From Phorcus lineatus (Eukaryota; Mollusca; Gastropoda; Trochida; Trochidae), in NCBI GenBank assembly GCA_921293015.1, contig OV121094.1, forward strand, positions 36,392,054 to 36,456,053: a stretch of DNA of 64,000 nucleotides, written 5' to 3'. The notes beneath the pieces were generated by a model, which made no database searches, was not told the DNA's origin, and saw only the letters and a list, made by a program, of their open reading frames with translations. The translations under genes and the position numbers were made by a program. Shown piece after piece: positions 1 through 12,797 of the stretch; position 1 is the first letter of the stretch; every line of letters begins with the position of its first letter.

Positions 1-446
1 CAAAAGTGGCGTCAGCTGCCCTTTGAGCAATTCCGACGTCTTGTGACGGGCATGTGAAGGCGACTGGAAGCAATGATCAAAGTGTTATGTGAAGGACCCG
101 ATATAAATGATTGTGTTCACTTCAAGTGGAGATTTTATAACGACTAGATGTTAACGTTTACTATGGCTGAGGTATTTCTTGTAATGTCCTTGACCAATTC
201 AACACTATAATCACATTAAGAGCATTTCAACAGTCTCGGTACGCAGATCATGATAACTAAAAGATTGAAGGTGGTGAGAGAGCTTTGTGATATGTAAAGC
301 CTTGGTGAACCTTGAAATGAATTTTAGATGAATGACACAAAGCAATATATCTTTTTTATTTTGATCCACACGTTACTGACTGGAAAATATATAACATCTA
401 GTAGAAAATGTCTTTCATATTTCTTTACTAGTCAGTCTTGATCATA
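1..446. other. No gene seen
   Basis: AT-rich sequence without a convincing ORF, splice pair or known repeat. Nothing further supported. Confidence 0.5.
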
Positions 447-537
447 GTTGCGGGCTTTCTCCCTGCAATAATACTAGCAGTCGCGATATAATTGAAATCC
501 TCTGAAAGCGGCGTTTAACCCAATACCACCTCACCTT
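447..537 (+). repeat. SINE 3' fragment
   Basis: Contains the block TTGCGGGCTTTCTCCCTG, CAATAATACTAGCAG, then GCGATATAA, GAAAGCGGCG and a CACCTCACC end. The same block in the same order recurs at 1.6, 10.1, 21.4 (inverted), 27.6 and 28.5 kb. Only the last third of the element is present. The tRNA-like head seen at 10.07 kb is missing, as expected for a 5'-truncated retroposon. Confidence 0.85.
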
Positions 538-1620
538 TGTACTAGGAATCCGGGTTCTATTCCAATCAAGCTAGACATTCACATCAAAAGATTTAAAGTA
601 ATGTATAGGATTTTAGTTTGAATGACACAAGTATTGATTTTACATATGGTTTATATGTTTCATATAAAGGCGTAACAATTAGTTGAGTTAAATTTTACGT
701 TCGTATATATTTAGTGCCTTCATTTCTACAAAACATACAGAACACAAACACATAAGTTTAAAGGTAATGTGTTTTAGAATAAAGTCGCAATTGCTAGAGG
801 AAATTGGCTTGGAATTACCAACTTTATTAACATCCTCTGTTAGTTTTAATTCCAAAGAATTTGATACCACTGTGACTTAATTACTAAACTGTAAATGGCA
901 AGAACATTTACTACCCAAATCAGGTCATAAATCATCTGCTAATGGCGATTATGTAGGTCAGTTGGTTACTGTTTCATTCAGAATGGGTAGAAACTAACAC
1001 TTCAATTTTTATCTGGCTCTGTATCTGGACATGAAATGTTTCTAATTCTTCATTCAATATTGAAATACGTAGTTATTTATGGAAATTGACTAAGAAGACA
1101 CTAAAGTGATAAAGTTTTAAGAATATTAAAGTCAGGTTAGATATCCCCCAAAATGAATAACCCTGATAGACAAAATGAATACACTGTATGCATCATGTCT
1201 TATTCGACATGAATTCTTTGTATAAGGCTGTTACTGAGGCAAGGGAACAGTTTAAATGTGTAAACTACGGAAGGTGATAGTCGGTTGGTGCACGAAATGA
1301 TATGTATCTACTGTCACCCAATCAAAAGTAAGTAGTTTAACTTACGTAAAAAAGTTCGCTCTACCCAAATGTGTTTTTTTTTTGTATTAAGGTATAGTTT
1401 TGCACTATAATTAAACTTTATTTCTTTTCTAAGGTGTCAAAATGATCTGTACGAGAACCATACTGGTATTAAACATCACGAATTAATTAATAGTGTTATA
1501 TCAACGATTATATAATTATGTATAATTAACGAACAGGGCAAAGAGCTTGCTATCCAAAGTATAGTAACCAATACGTTTTTTAAAACGATGTTTGATTAAA
1601 CTTTGATTATTTTAGTTTTC
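538..1620. other. No gene seen
   Basis: AT-rich. One 60-codon minus-strand ORF (688-870) has no recognisable feature and is about as long as chance allows. Confidence 0.5.
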
Positions 1621-1756
1621 GCAATTCTACACTGAATTTCACCGCAATGCATAGCCACAATGGTGTCGCGGGCTTTCTCCCTGCAATAATACTAGCAGCC
1701 GCGATATAAGTGAAATAATCTTGAAAGCGGTGTTAAACACTAACTCACCTCACCTC
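1621..1756 (+). repeat. SINE fragment with internal deletion
   Basis: Begins with the SINE body segment CAATTCTACACTGAATTTC and passes directly into ACCGCAATGCATAGCCACAA and the conserved tail. Compared with the 10.1-kb copy, about 35 bp between two TTTCA words is missing. It ends in the usual ...AACTCACCTCACCT. Confidence 0.85.
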
Positions 1757-4700
1757 ATTTATTTGAGTCTGAATTATATTCATTCGCTATAGTTGTCTAT
1801 TAAAATGCAAACTAACAAAAGACTTTTGTCTTAATAAAAACTTCTTTTACACATTTGTGTTGTGCGATAATGCAGTGCGGGCCACTCTGCCGATAGAAAG
1901 ATTATCACGTGGTTAACATTCCACCATGAATTATGTGTATTTTGATCAGGAGGTGTAATGGCGGACTGAATCCGAATATTCATGTTTTCCTGCTGTCATA
2001 TACATTGAAAGTGATGGATTATATAAGCAAGCTGATGAGGCTTTAAACATAAATTACTATTTTGGACTTTATAATTCCTGTCTTGCGTAAAGAACTTCAC
2101 AATATCTTATCAATGTTTCTAAACTTTATTCTACGTAAGTGATAATCATATAGCGTGCTTGGCATGCAGTGAATATTTTTTCTGCCATGGCCATTGACTT
2201 GAAGCGGTCGACTTTTCAATTTCAAAATGGCAGTACTCTTATGCAATTTTTTTCAGAGTATGACCCTTGACATCGAGCTAGAAAATTTGAAGTTTCATCC
2301 TGATGGTAAATGGGTAGCGAAAACCATATCCTTCAACATTTTTTTTTTCAATCTTTATGAAACTCTCGATTGATTTCGTTCATGCCCGTATCAAAATGTA
2401 AGGTAGTTTTGTGGTGCTGCAGGGATGGTGCTCTTGAGAGCATATGTGCAGAGCAATGTAAGCTACTGGTGGTCCCCGTTTTAACATACCATGCATGTGG
2501 GTCAAGATAAGGCCCGGACGGGTCAACTTTTCAAAACACACTTTTTTATGGGACGTAGACTTTTGGTTCTCGGCTGAACTATCTTTCTTTAACAGCCAAA
2601 TCCCGGTTAATGATAATAAAGTAGGTCATTGGTACAGTGAGTCTATTTTGCCATTACGTCCAATATAAAAAACAAACTATTTTATGGTAACTTGGCATCT
2701 CCAACTAATCAACTCTTACATCATTATCTTTATTTACACTGCTAGTGACATAGGGTTTCATGATTTTGTTTACGTCGCTAAGATAATAGCCAATATACCA
2801 TATATCCCGTCTAAAGGTCAATCATGTCGTGAAACTTGTATTGTCATCATTAAAATGCTAATCTACTTTCAATCATAATCCATATACATGTAACGAGGTC
2901 GAAAGACAAGTTCACATTTGCTTGTATTTCATTAACAAGTGATATTTGTTTTTGTAAATAAGTTTTAAAAATAACGTTTCATTTAATGTCTTGTTTTCGA
3001 AAACAAATCACAACCTTATTTTTTAAAATCTCACTTTACTCAACTGACAGTCATTGAAATGTTAATGTTTTAGATACATCCAATCGTTCTCTTTATAATA
3101 ACACAATTTTTAAAGTTGATCTATTTGACAACATACTCTGTGCATATTGAGTCACACTGTTGAGTTATTTGAGCAACACATGTCAAACGTTATTTGATCG
3201 ACGAGTAATGATTGCTGTGAACATAAAGCAGGTTAAGCTAAACAGTTTATTTTAGTGACAACAAATTAAAACAACGGGCGGTTGAAATGGTCACTTATAA
3301 ATATGAAAACCGTTCCAAAGCAGACAGATTGGGAAAGGACAGATTGTTGTTTGATATAACTTCTACTCAAATAGATAGGTGAGAAATACCGGTTTGTTAT
3401 GCATGTTTATATGAAAAGAAAGGTTGCTTCAAGCCTAATAAAATGTCATGTTTGTAACGGAATGTCTGCAAAGATGACGAGGGCCACGTGAATGGTTGTG
3501 GTAAAAGAGATACCAAGTTCAGCTGACTCATCCACTGATATATGGAAGGCTCCTATGATGATTGTCATAAATAATTGACTTTTTCAAGCATAAATTCTGT
3601 AAAGGATATTTTATAGCCACATCGATTTGCCCCCGTCTTCTCATTTTTATGATTTACTCATTATCTGATAAAGAACTTTTAATCGCTTTCTGCTCGAATT
3701 GTCATCAATGAGGTATCATGTGATACCTTCATTGCAAATGATCAATTGAAACAGTGTCAAAAGTGAGCTTAGGAAATACAATTGGCTCTGGTGATCATTC
3801 GGTTCAGTGGATCGTGTGATTATAAAACTGGTGTCTCTTCAAGGATGCAAATTGATGAAATAGCTTTAATTCCCCTGAATGCTTTATCAAACGAAAAATT
3901 CAATTAGCACTTAGTGCCAGGTAGTGTCTTGAAAAAATTGGTAATTGAGATTAAATTGGTATTTTGTCACTTCGTTATAAAAGACAGATCGACGAGTTAC
4001 TTTAGTTATTCAATCCGTGTTATTTTAGTTATGAGGTGCCAGTGGGAGATACTGCAATGAATAGATGTAATCTGAGTGGCAATATCATAGTGGACGTCAT
4101 TTATCCTTCGGCTAGCCCAGACTGCAAGAATGATACGATGCTATTTACTCTACCATCCTTGGCCTTATTATTGGTTGGAGGCCCCACCGGCCTCCAATCA
4201 TCTTAACAGTTGAAATTCTCTCTATATTACAGTTGGAATTTTCAAAGGAACTTTTAACCAATCATATTTAGCCTCTTTGTATTTCGGCAATATCGTAAAC
4301 CAATGAACACATCTGTATCAAATTTAGAACCACGTGTCCATGTGGGTATTCCAAAATAATTGGCAACCTTTAATACGGAAAACGATTGTCTCTGCAAATT
4401 TCAAAATTTAAAGGGAACAGTGGTGTCTAAGAATAAAAACGACAGTGCAATTCTTCATGACCGCACGTGTATTAAATTAGACGCGGAAATGTCGCATGAA
4501 AAGTTAGAAAATTCTATTCCATGTTAGTAAAAAAACCTCCTTTACAACGGCACACGCGAGAAACAAGCGGCTACAAGTCGATAAGTAGAGAATGTCATAA
4601 AGGCGAGTCAATTTGTGGGATATCGCTTCGTGACAGACAAAGATAGAGGTAGTGAACTATGCGTGTTCATTTCTTAAGGACGTGTGAGAGGACACTTTTA

Positions 4701-5280
4701 AATTCCATCTGGTCTGACTGTGGCTTTGCTTTGGACTCCTCTCTCAGTAAAAGTATCAATTCGAGGCAAGGAAGGGAACAGATAAAATAAAATCAAATCT
4801 AATAGATTCTGGAGGTTGTAGATTTTTCTGATGACGTTGAAAATTAGGGTATCTGTCTCATGTTTCTAACGTCCATTCTTTAGACCCAAGTTCCCAGAGT
4901 AAGTGAGCACCCAACAGACATTGGACATTCAGAGAGTCTCAATTTGCACCTTTTTCATTATCATTATCGCCATACGTGTCCTCATTTACTTCATTGAGTT
5001 CCATGAAGATGTTAATATTATCTACCTGAGCTTATTTATCAAATAAAATATAATGGATTTGGTTTTCTACCGGTAGTCTAAATGTAATATACCATGTATC
5101 AATTTTTGCATATGGTAAAATATTTTTGTGGTTATTGTAATAAAATATCTAAATGTAACCTAATTCTTGTCAAAAGCTGAAAGTAACTAATTTAAGCTGC
5201 TTAAAAATGATTTATATGAAATTATTATCATACTAACAATAAATAGGTATGAAAATGTGTATCCAAAACCCCCACCTATT
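1757..5280. other. Long non-coding stretch
   Basis: No ORF above 64 codons and no recognised repeat except a hairpin at 4175-4197. Short homopolymer runs occur (poly-T near 1371 and 2340). Confidence 0.5.
4175..4197. other. Perfect 9-bp-stem hairpin
   Basis: TTGGAGGCC, loop CCACC, GGCCTCCAA. This is a GC-rich perfect inverted repeat in an AT-rich context. It could be the remnant of a small transposon terminus or a chance palindrome; function unknown. Confidence 0.6.
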
Positions 5281-5345
5281 CGTGAGTGAGTGAGTGAATT
5301 GGGGTTTAACGTGCTTTCAACAATATTTCAGTTATTTAACACGTA
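5281..5345 (+). repeat. GAGTGAGTGAGTG-type dispersed repeat fragment
   Basis: GTGAGTGAGTGAGTGAAT followed by GGGGTTTAACGTGCTTTCAACAATATTTCAG. I recognise this head-to-body layout (GAGT repeats, then 'TTTAACGCCGCTTT..CAATATTCCAG') from very common gastropod interspersed repeats. That is family knowledge from memory, and the match is partial. It is the main taxonomic clue in the window. Confidence 0.5.
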
Positions 5346-6254
5346 GATGACGACCATCCACAACAGAGTGGACAGATCAGGGAGAAAGGGATCGATAGGA
5401 ATAGGGAACAGACGGAAAGAAAGGCATAGTTAGATATAGAAAGCAGGTTTTAGAAGGACGTGAATAAGTACTCAATAATTAATCATGGACATATTGATAT
5501 TAAAAAAATTACATAACATTGTCATTTATTTATAGAGACCTAAATTGTACCCTCACAAAGTCAAACAGATATTTATCTTATTACTTTAGTTTTGGCATTA
5601 ACTCGAACTTAATGAAACTACCTAAAGATGGCGGCGCACTGTTCAAGGGTAGATATCGTGAAATCGTTCTGCTTTTATCTTTAATTAGACAACTACTTTA
5701 GCTTTAAAATACACTTTACTGTAAGGTCCATATATTTATAAAAACAAATGGGTTAGACGTGCATGTTAAAGAATCCACATACATCGCTTCCTATTCGTGC
5801 TTTGTTGTCTTCATGAGGAGGCAAATTTATCGTATTTTTGCAAAAGGTGATTAATGGCAAAGGATTGAAACTAGGGAATGTTCGGAGAGAACGTTCATCA
5901 AAATCGTACTATTAAGATGAAGACAAATAATTGTTTTAAAAAAACAGGATGTCAAACATTAGCTTTGTCGTTCTTTTGAAGTAGAATATGATGATTCTTC
6001 TGCAAAATGATTTAAGTTTAAAGGTAATTTTTCGCTTCGTCAAAAAATACAGATTTATTTTGACTCACATCTCAGAAAAATAGGACTTTAGGAATTTTGC
6101 TTTTCTTGAGTTGAAATTTCAATACCTCAAAGTATTTTTAAGTTGTTATTTAATGGGACATTATCATGACTGAGTACTCTATTCTGACTGTAAACGTTTT
6201 TGGAGAGTTGGTGATTTATATCGATATGCTGAATCTGTGAAACAAAATATCAAT
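5346..6254. other. No gene seen
   Basis: AT-rich. A 60-codon plus ORF (5519-5701) has no recognisable motif. Confidence 0.5.
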
Positions 6255-6690
6255 CATGTTAACATTGAAAGCGCAAGTCTGGACAGGCTTCTCCGTCATG
6301 TACATTATAAAAACATTTAACGTTCACGCCGACGACGAAGGGTGAAGATCGGTCTACGGCAAGTTCTACGGAAATGGATGTTCTTTCCGACAGGACATCA
6401 GCGCACTGTGTCGGCACTGACGGGTCTTCCGTGTGTTCCCACTGTTTGGCGTGCTGTTTCTGTACATGTTGTCGCACAACGTGGCGGTCCCGACGTCAGG
6501 TGGTAACTTGGTCTGCCAGTACGGGGACGATCGTTCATGGTGTGAATGGCCTGGACAATCTTACAGCCTGTGTATGGTCTGTGCGTTGACCTGGACATGA
6601 TTGGCAACGGCTTGGGCAGTGTGGCCAGCGTCAAGTCTTCCTGGATGCCTGGTGTCTCTGTGGTGTCGTGAGTCGCAGCATCCACCTGAC
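6255..6690 (-). pseudogene. Tc1/mariner-like transposase remnant (DNA-binding region)
   Basis: On the minus strand one frame reads LDAGHTAQAVANHVQVNAQT followed by IHRL and a stop. This resembles the first helix-turn-helix of Tc1-type transposases. The next frame gives NDRPRTGRP, the GRPR-like AT-hook linker that separates the two HTH motifs. It continues with TARQTVGTHGRPVSADTVR, the start of the second HTH. Two frame changes are needed and the DDE catalytic part is not recognisable downstream, so the copy is dead and truncated. The segment is visibly richer in GC than its surroundings. Assignment to the Tc1 group is from family motifs; the exact subfamily is unknown. Confidence 0.65.
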
Positions 6691-9600
6691 GTTGTAATGT
6701 GAATGATTCAACCAGGTATGGGGATGCATGTTATAGGGCTGACTCGGTGCAGCACGTGCAGCATGAGGTGCATAATAACTATTAATAACATCTTTCCATT
6801 CGCGAAATGAAGCTGCGTTTTTAGACCGTTTCGTTGGTTCAATTCCGAGTGTGGGAAGAAACATTCTTGCACACAAAACGCGTTTAAATAAATGAAAATG
6901 TCAACTAAGACGACACGGTTATATCGAATATACTATTACAGACAATAATCATTGATTAAACAACAACTCCATTTAAGCTCAAATTGATCTCATTTCTCCT
7001 TTACAAATGGATTTATTTCACTTGTGACTCACGTTTGTCGTCCAGTTTGTAAACGATTTCAGTTTGATAAAAGTGGCAGCTGGAAGTGCTGATACTTTCC
7101 CTCACAACATCAATTATTATTGTAAAATGTTGTTATCACAGCAATTTGATTTCGACATCATATTGATCAGCAGTTTGACATGACAACTTAAACATTGATA
7201 TCTGGTACAACACATCCTACAACCAAAGTAATGTGGCTAGTTTTTCTAATATGAATTGTGAAAACAGGGTAATTTTTGTTATAATTTATTCCTCTCATGC
7301 AATTTGCTGATTTAATGACCACGAAAGAACATTCATGCTTTGGCTTCTTTCCATCTCGGATCAATATGGTCCTAAAAACAATTGAGAAGTTGTTAACTCC
7401 TTTATTGCAATTATATAACATTTAATGTAATATTGGAAAGCATCATTCAGTCCCTTCTGTAAGCATATAATCTTTTATCATTCTCTCATTAGGTCTGCTA
7501 GGTCCGATGAGCTTATGGCATCGAATGGCGTTCAAAACCATGTCAGACGTGCAACCATAGTAAATCCATAAAACTTGTTGTTCAATATTTAACAATAACA
7601 AGTTGATTTGAACAGCAACATCACATTGATGAGAATCCACTTTTACATGATCGCTTGAAAAGCGCTGATTACTTGCAAATATGCCTTAAATCAAATTGAC
7701 CCCAACTCTCCTTATGGTGAAAAGTGCAAAAAGGGCAATAGCTGTAATAAGTTTCCTGCAAGTTGCTAAATCGATGTCCATTTTTATGTCCGTATTAAAT
7801 GTAAAATGAGTATGGGCAAGAGGAAAAAAACAAATCAAGACGCTTTAAATTCGTTTTGCTATTTACCACATTAAGAATCAATTTAACAACTCGTTCATTC
7901 ATTTATTTTAATTTTGGAAAAAAAAAGTTAATTTCTGTTGGCATTATTTCTTGAATTTTTTTAAATTTTTATTATTTTTCAATTAAGAACTTTTCGTACG
8001 TTTAAGGTGATAATCATATTATCCCGAGAAATTTTTTAACCTATTTTCAAGAAAAAAACCCATAGATGTTTCTCAAAAGCATACAAATGTTGGAAAAACG
8101 TACAACACTACGAATATTTTGAAAAGTTAATTTGTAAATGGAATCATTTGAAGTCCAAATTGCATGAAATAAGAAGTCAAAGAATCTACAAAACCTGTAA
8201 CATAACATCAGTCAATCGAACTTTATTTGCGACTCAATTTCCATGAATAAGAGACTCGATATTTGGGCAAATTGATATCTAGATAAAAATGATGAACGCA
8301 GGTTTGACTATTGTAACTACCACTCTGCCAACAATTCCGCATGTTAAGTAGATGAAGAACATGGACGTTCTCATCACGTCATTAAAGATGGCGCTCATGT
8401 CATTACATGGACATATTTTGCATTGATTTATACAACTTTGTCCATAATGCAAGAATCAAATTGATCTGTCTTGTGTTAGCTAAGTTAACTAAAAACAAAT
8501 TCTGATCTTGACAAATGGAACATGTATATGATTGTGCTTTTTGAGTTGGCCTTATATAACATTTATGAGCTGTAAAACACACTGACAAGAAAGACCATCA
8601 ATGTCGATAACGGATCTCCTGATGATTCCTGCAGCTGTTTTGTGGTAAAGTTTTAACAGACAGAATCACTGCAAAATTTACCGATGCTTTGCTGCATAAG
8701 CTAAAACCTCTGAATTAATCTCAAATCAATCGCTGCATTTTGTTTAATAGAATTAAAAAGGTCAACTTAAAAAGCAGAGGATATTCTGCTTTCAATGAAT
8801 CAAACAAGCATTTCCAAACTTATCATCTAATAGTCAGATAATTTGTGTAAATTACTTGGACAAGAAGACGTGAATCAAGGTGTCAGAATTTCTGCATCTT
8901 TCATTTCACTTTCTGCATTTATAATTATAATGTACGGTGAACTAGATTTTAAAAACACATCCTGAAGTTTCATCAAATTGTTTTCAAGAATCATTTGAAA
9001 ACAATTTGAAACAAAAGCATGAGAATAAATACACTCATTTCAAACTATACAACAACATGGGTTACAATGAAATCTTTTCAGTTTTGCGAGTGCCTATCAA
9101 TGTTTCTGTTCATTATTCTGTCCTGTAAGCTGTAAGTATGTAAAAAATCTGTCATCAAATTTGATAAGTTGAAAAGATGAAAATATATTGATAAAAAAAC
9201 AGTTGGACTTACTGCTAATCACATATATTGACCGTGATAAATACCACCTACAATCAAAGTAAATACTCTAAATTAGCTTCTTCTCGTAATTGTAAAGAAC
9301 GAAAATATAGTAATTGTTTTTATCATTTTATCTTAACGCGCAAATTGATAAATAAATATTCAAAAGGACATTTCAGTATAGGGTCAGAAAAACTAATATA
9401 AAAGGTCATTTAACCCGTACTTGCTAATTCGAACATTTTTTCTTTCATATTAATATACATTTATTTGCTGCTGTCAACATATTATTCTACATGAAGTTTT
9501 AACTGTTTTTTTCTTTTTTCTATGTTCATAATAAATGAAGTCATTTGTATATATTTTGGTTAAACGCATTAACACATTTCATTATGAACTCAATTTATAA

Positions 9601-10065
9601 GCAAAAAATTCATGGAAAGCAGAAAAATAATATCTCCCATAGTCGTACTTCCATCTGTGAGCACTTCAGTATTGGATCCAAGTGGTACTTCAATCAAATT
9701 GACTCACCTTAAAATAGTATTCATTATATCTCATTTAATCATCTAAATGTCAAGCAGCTCTCTACCAGACTCTTTTCGTTTATAAAAGTCATAGGCATAG
9801 TTTTAAATGTTAACTTTTAATAACAATTTAGATTGAGTAAACCTTGATAATATTGCATAGACATCCATGAATATAATCATACAGTACATTCATATTAAAT
9901 GCTTACATTGACAAACAATACATTGGTATTTATAGATAAAACAACGTAAATTTTCCCTTTACAGAAGTGGTGTGTCATTCATTTAGTCTTATAAGACGTG
10001 GCACTTCAGTTGTAACCTGAGTTAGCTAAGTTTCTGATTGAGCACCTAAACATCCTCATTTCATT
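6691..10065. other. Long AT-rich non-coding stretch
   Basis: Several 60-81-codon ORFs occur on the minus strand (for example 7188-7421, 7443-7640, 8403-8588) without recognisable motifs or splice logic. I treat them as chance. No repeat was identified. Confidence 0.5.
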
Positions 10066-10330
10066 GCGGGATAGCGCAGTGGTTAGTGCGTTCTGCTTCG
10101 GTCCGTGGTTCGAGTCCTGACAGGGGTTTAGAAACTTTGTATGCGGTAGAGAATTGTTTTACACGCAATAAGGTTTTGGTGTAATTCTACACTGAATTTC
10201 AGCGCAGTACCACCCATAATCGAAGGTTTCACCGCATTGCATAGCCACAATGGTGTTGCGGCCCTTCTCCCTGCAATAATACTAGCAGAAGCGATATAAG
10301 TGAAATACTCTTGAAGGCGGTGTACAATCT
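10066..10330 (+). mobile_element. tRNA-derived SINE, near full length
   Basis: The head is tRNA-like. GCGGGATAGCGCAGTGGTTA holds an RNA polymerase III box A (TAGCGCAGTGGTTA, 10072-10085), and GGTTCGAGTCC (10107-10117) is a near-perfect box B. The distance between them fits a tRNA promoter. A unique body and the conserved tail shared with the other copies (CTTTCTCCCTG-like block, CAATAATACTAGCAG, GCGATATAAGTGAAATA) follow. The clover-leaf is not maintained after the head, so this is a SINE rather than a tRNA gene. It is the best master-like copy in the window. Confidence 0.85.
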
Positions 10331-12600
10331 TGACAAGGAATTTATGAAACATTAAAGACCTGTTTGAAAACTATTTTTTCTGTCCAAAATCATAACAAAG
10401 GCCGTAGAAATCTGATAACGGAGCAATCGAAAAATAAAAATCATCTGGAAGAATATCAGACAGTAAATCTTACTTATCAAAGTACAGAGACAGCCTTGCT
10501 GCGGGTTGTAAGTGACGTTAGACCTTAGGTGAACTGTCTCTCCGTTGTGTTAGATCTGTCATGAGCATTTGACAATGTTAGTCACTCTTTGCTTCTATTA
10601 TTATTATTTACACGTACATGTATCTATAATAAAATATCATAAGTGTATTTTTATCTTGTTTATTGAAACCACTATATCCTTTTGATAATAGAACGCATGT
10701 CAGAAGTGAAGTGACAAAATGGACACAATATCTGAAAAGGAAGACAACCAAATATTTTCCCCATCAGATGACTCTTGCTCATAAATATAGACTGCATGTG
10801 TACTAGGATAGGCGTAAAACATACTTGCTGAATATTCACTTCCTTACACCTTACTACTCGTGTCTTTGCCCTGAACGCGTTACACACTTTTTACATACCC
10901 AGGTGCTAGTATCGTAATTTTGAAATAAGATGTAAATGGTTATGGGTTTGAAATAGTTGGGCATTTCCTTCTGATATAGATATTAATCAAGTTTGTTATC
11001 ATGTCTGATCACGTGCGGTAAAGCGAGATAACAAATCATTTCTAAAATTGGTTCAAATTTGATCCACTGTAAATGTAATTCTTGATTAATAAAGAAATTA
11101 CTCCAAAATCACAAGGGAGACACCTTTTCTTACTTTGGATAAAAGTAATTAGACATCGCGGTAAGTAATATTTTTGCATTCACTTATTTCCTTTCCGATG
11201 TAAAGAGGAGGTTAGTTTGTAACTGACATTTTTACATAAAGCATTTTTCTGAAAATATCTAAATGTATCTTTTAACCATTCAATAGTTTCTTACAGAAGA
11301 CTGAATACGTTTGTCATCTGCAGCAGATATAAAAAGAAAATAGTAACTTGATAGGAATCATAAGTCAAAGAGAGATTTGATAATCCTTTTTACAAAAAAA
11401 TAGTTTTTATGCTCTGTTTCGTCTTATTTTGATTTGGCTACCACTGCCTAGGTAAGAATGTCATAAATGTTTAAATTCAGAACAAAAACTCAGTATTGTA
11501 ACCTTCACTCTTATCAAGCAATATGCAATGATTTAAATCAGAAATAAAAACATTATTTTCTGGTATTTTTGAGCAGATGGTAACAATTTCAAATCACAGA
11601 TGATACCTTTATACGTTAAGACTGCTCTGTCTGCTCTGAGTACTTTTCCATATGTGGCGTGCATGATTAATTGTGCCCTTGGGCCAATCGATATCAGCAG
11701 CGAAACACATTCAGCTTGACACTTTTTGTATATTCAAGGTAAGGTTAGTAAACCAAATAAGACCCTACATGTTCGGAAACTACGGGAAGTTAAGTAATAA
11801 CTCCGTCTGATATAAATGAGATTGTCTCTTAATATACTGTGCTGTCCGCTGTTTATTTTACTTACCCAGTGATAATCAATATCTCTTTATTCTGATTATT
11901 TTATCTTTTTTTTGGAATTATTTGTTTCCTGTTATAAAAACCATCATCTTTCTTAAATGACGGTTATAGAAATGTCTAGAGATCATTGTATCATTCTCAC
12001 TGTCATTGCCAGGAGGAACTATGAAAATATCCTGCCCTTTGTAACATTATATGATATCTATCCAAGATGATTGATATAAAGAAAGAAATCGAGAAAGTTA
12101 TTTTCAATTAAGTGTGACTTTGAGCATTTTAATAGATCTTCTTTCCTGCTTTTTTAATCAAACAGGATTGCTCATGGCATAACATGACATTTCTTTTGAT
12201 ATTTCAATTGTCTTAACACATCTCTCAGTTGGAAGCCTAACTCGATGATTTACATGTATATAGTCTGTCAAATTTGCACATTTACGGCAATATTGATCAT
12301 ATCGCCTTACCTTATAAATAGATTTTGCACTATAACATACTTTTGTTGCCTCTTTAAGTTAAATGAAGAAAGGCGCCATAGTTATAATTAAGCATTTTTA
12401 TTTCGTGTACAACTATTCCAAAATTATTATCCATAGTGTTATCCGAAAGTTGCTTACATTGATAGTACAAACGAATGATTGAATAGCGGCTAACAATTTG
12501 ATATAGTATGGTGACATTAGGTCTCACTGGGAAAGGGTAAAATCACATAAATGCTCTAAGCCTGGTAGCAGCCCTAGTTTTCTGAACCGAAATTAGTTGA
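10331..12600. other. No gene seen
   Basis: AT-rich non-coding sequence. The 71- to 74-codon minus ORFs at 10128-10352 (inside the SINE) and 10672-10887 are not supported as genes. Confidence 0.5.
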
Positions 12601-12601
12601 T

Positions 12602-12797
12602 AGACAGACAGACAGACAGACAAACAGATTTTTTATTCAAGTCTCGCCTCAACATATTACAAAAACGAATAAATACATAAATAACAAATCACAGTTAGAA
12701 GTTGAGCCATTCCGTACGGAATTATGAGAGACACTTATGTCTAAAATATATACATGGATACAGGTAAAAGGGGAAATCCAAAAGGGATTTAAAAATA
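12602..12797 (-). repeat. LINE family A 3' UTR and (CTGT)n tail
   Basis: The GACAGACAGACAGACAGACA tract is the 3' tail in element orientation. Beside it lies a segment shared with 29543-29692 and 32558-32715 (TTTTTATTCAAGTCTCGCCT and so on). At 12709-12722 is ATTCCGTACGGAAT, which can fold as a hairpin at the same place as ACCCCTATAAGGGAT in the other copies. Confidence 0.8.

Noticed and set aside
10066..10140. A genuine tRNA gene
   Set aside because: Box A and box B are present but the acceptor and other stems do not close and the sequence runs into a SINE body repeated elsewhere.
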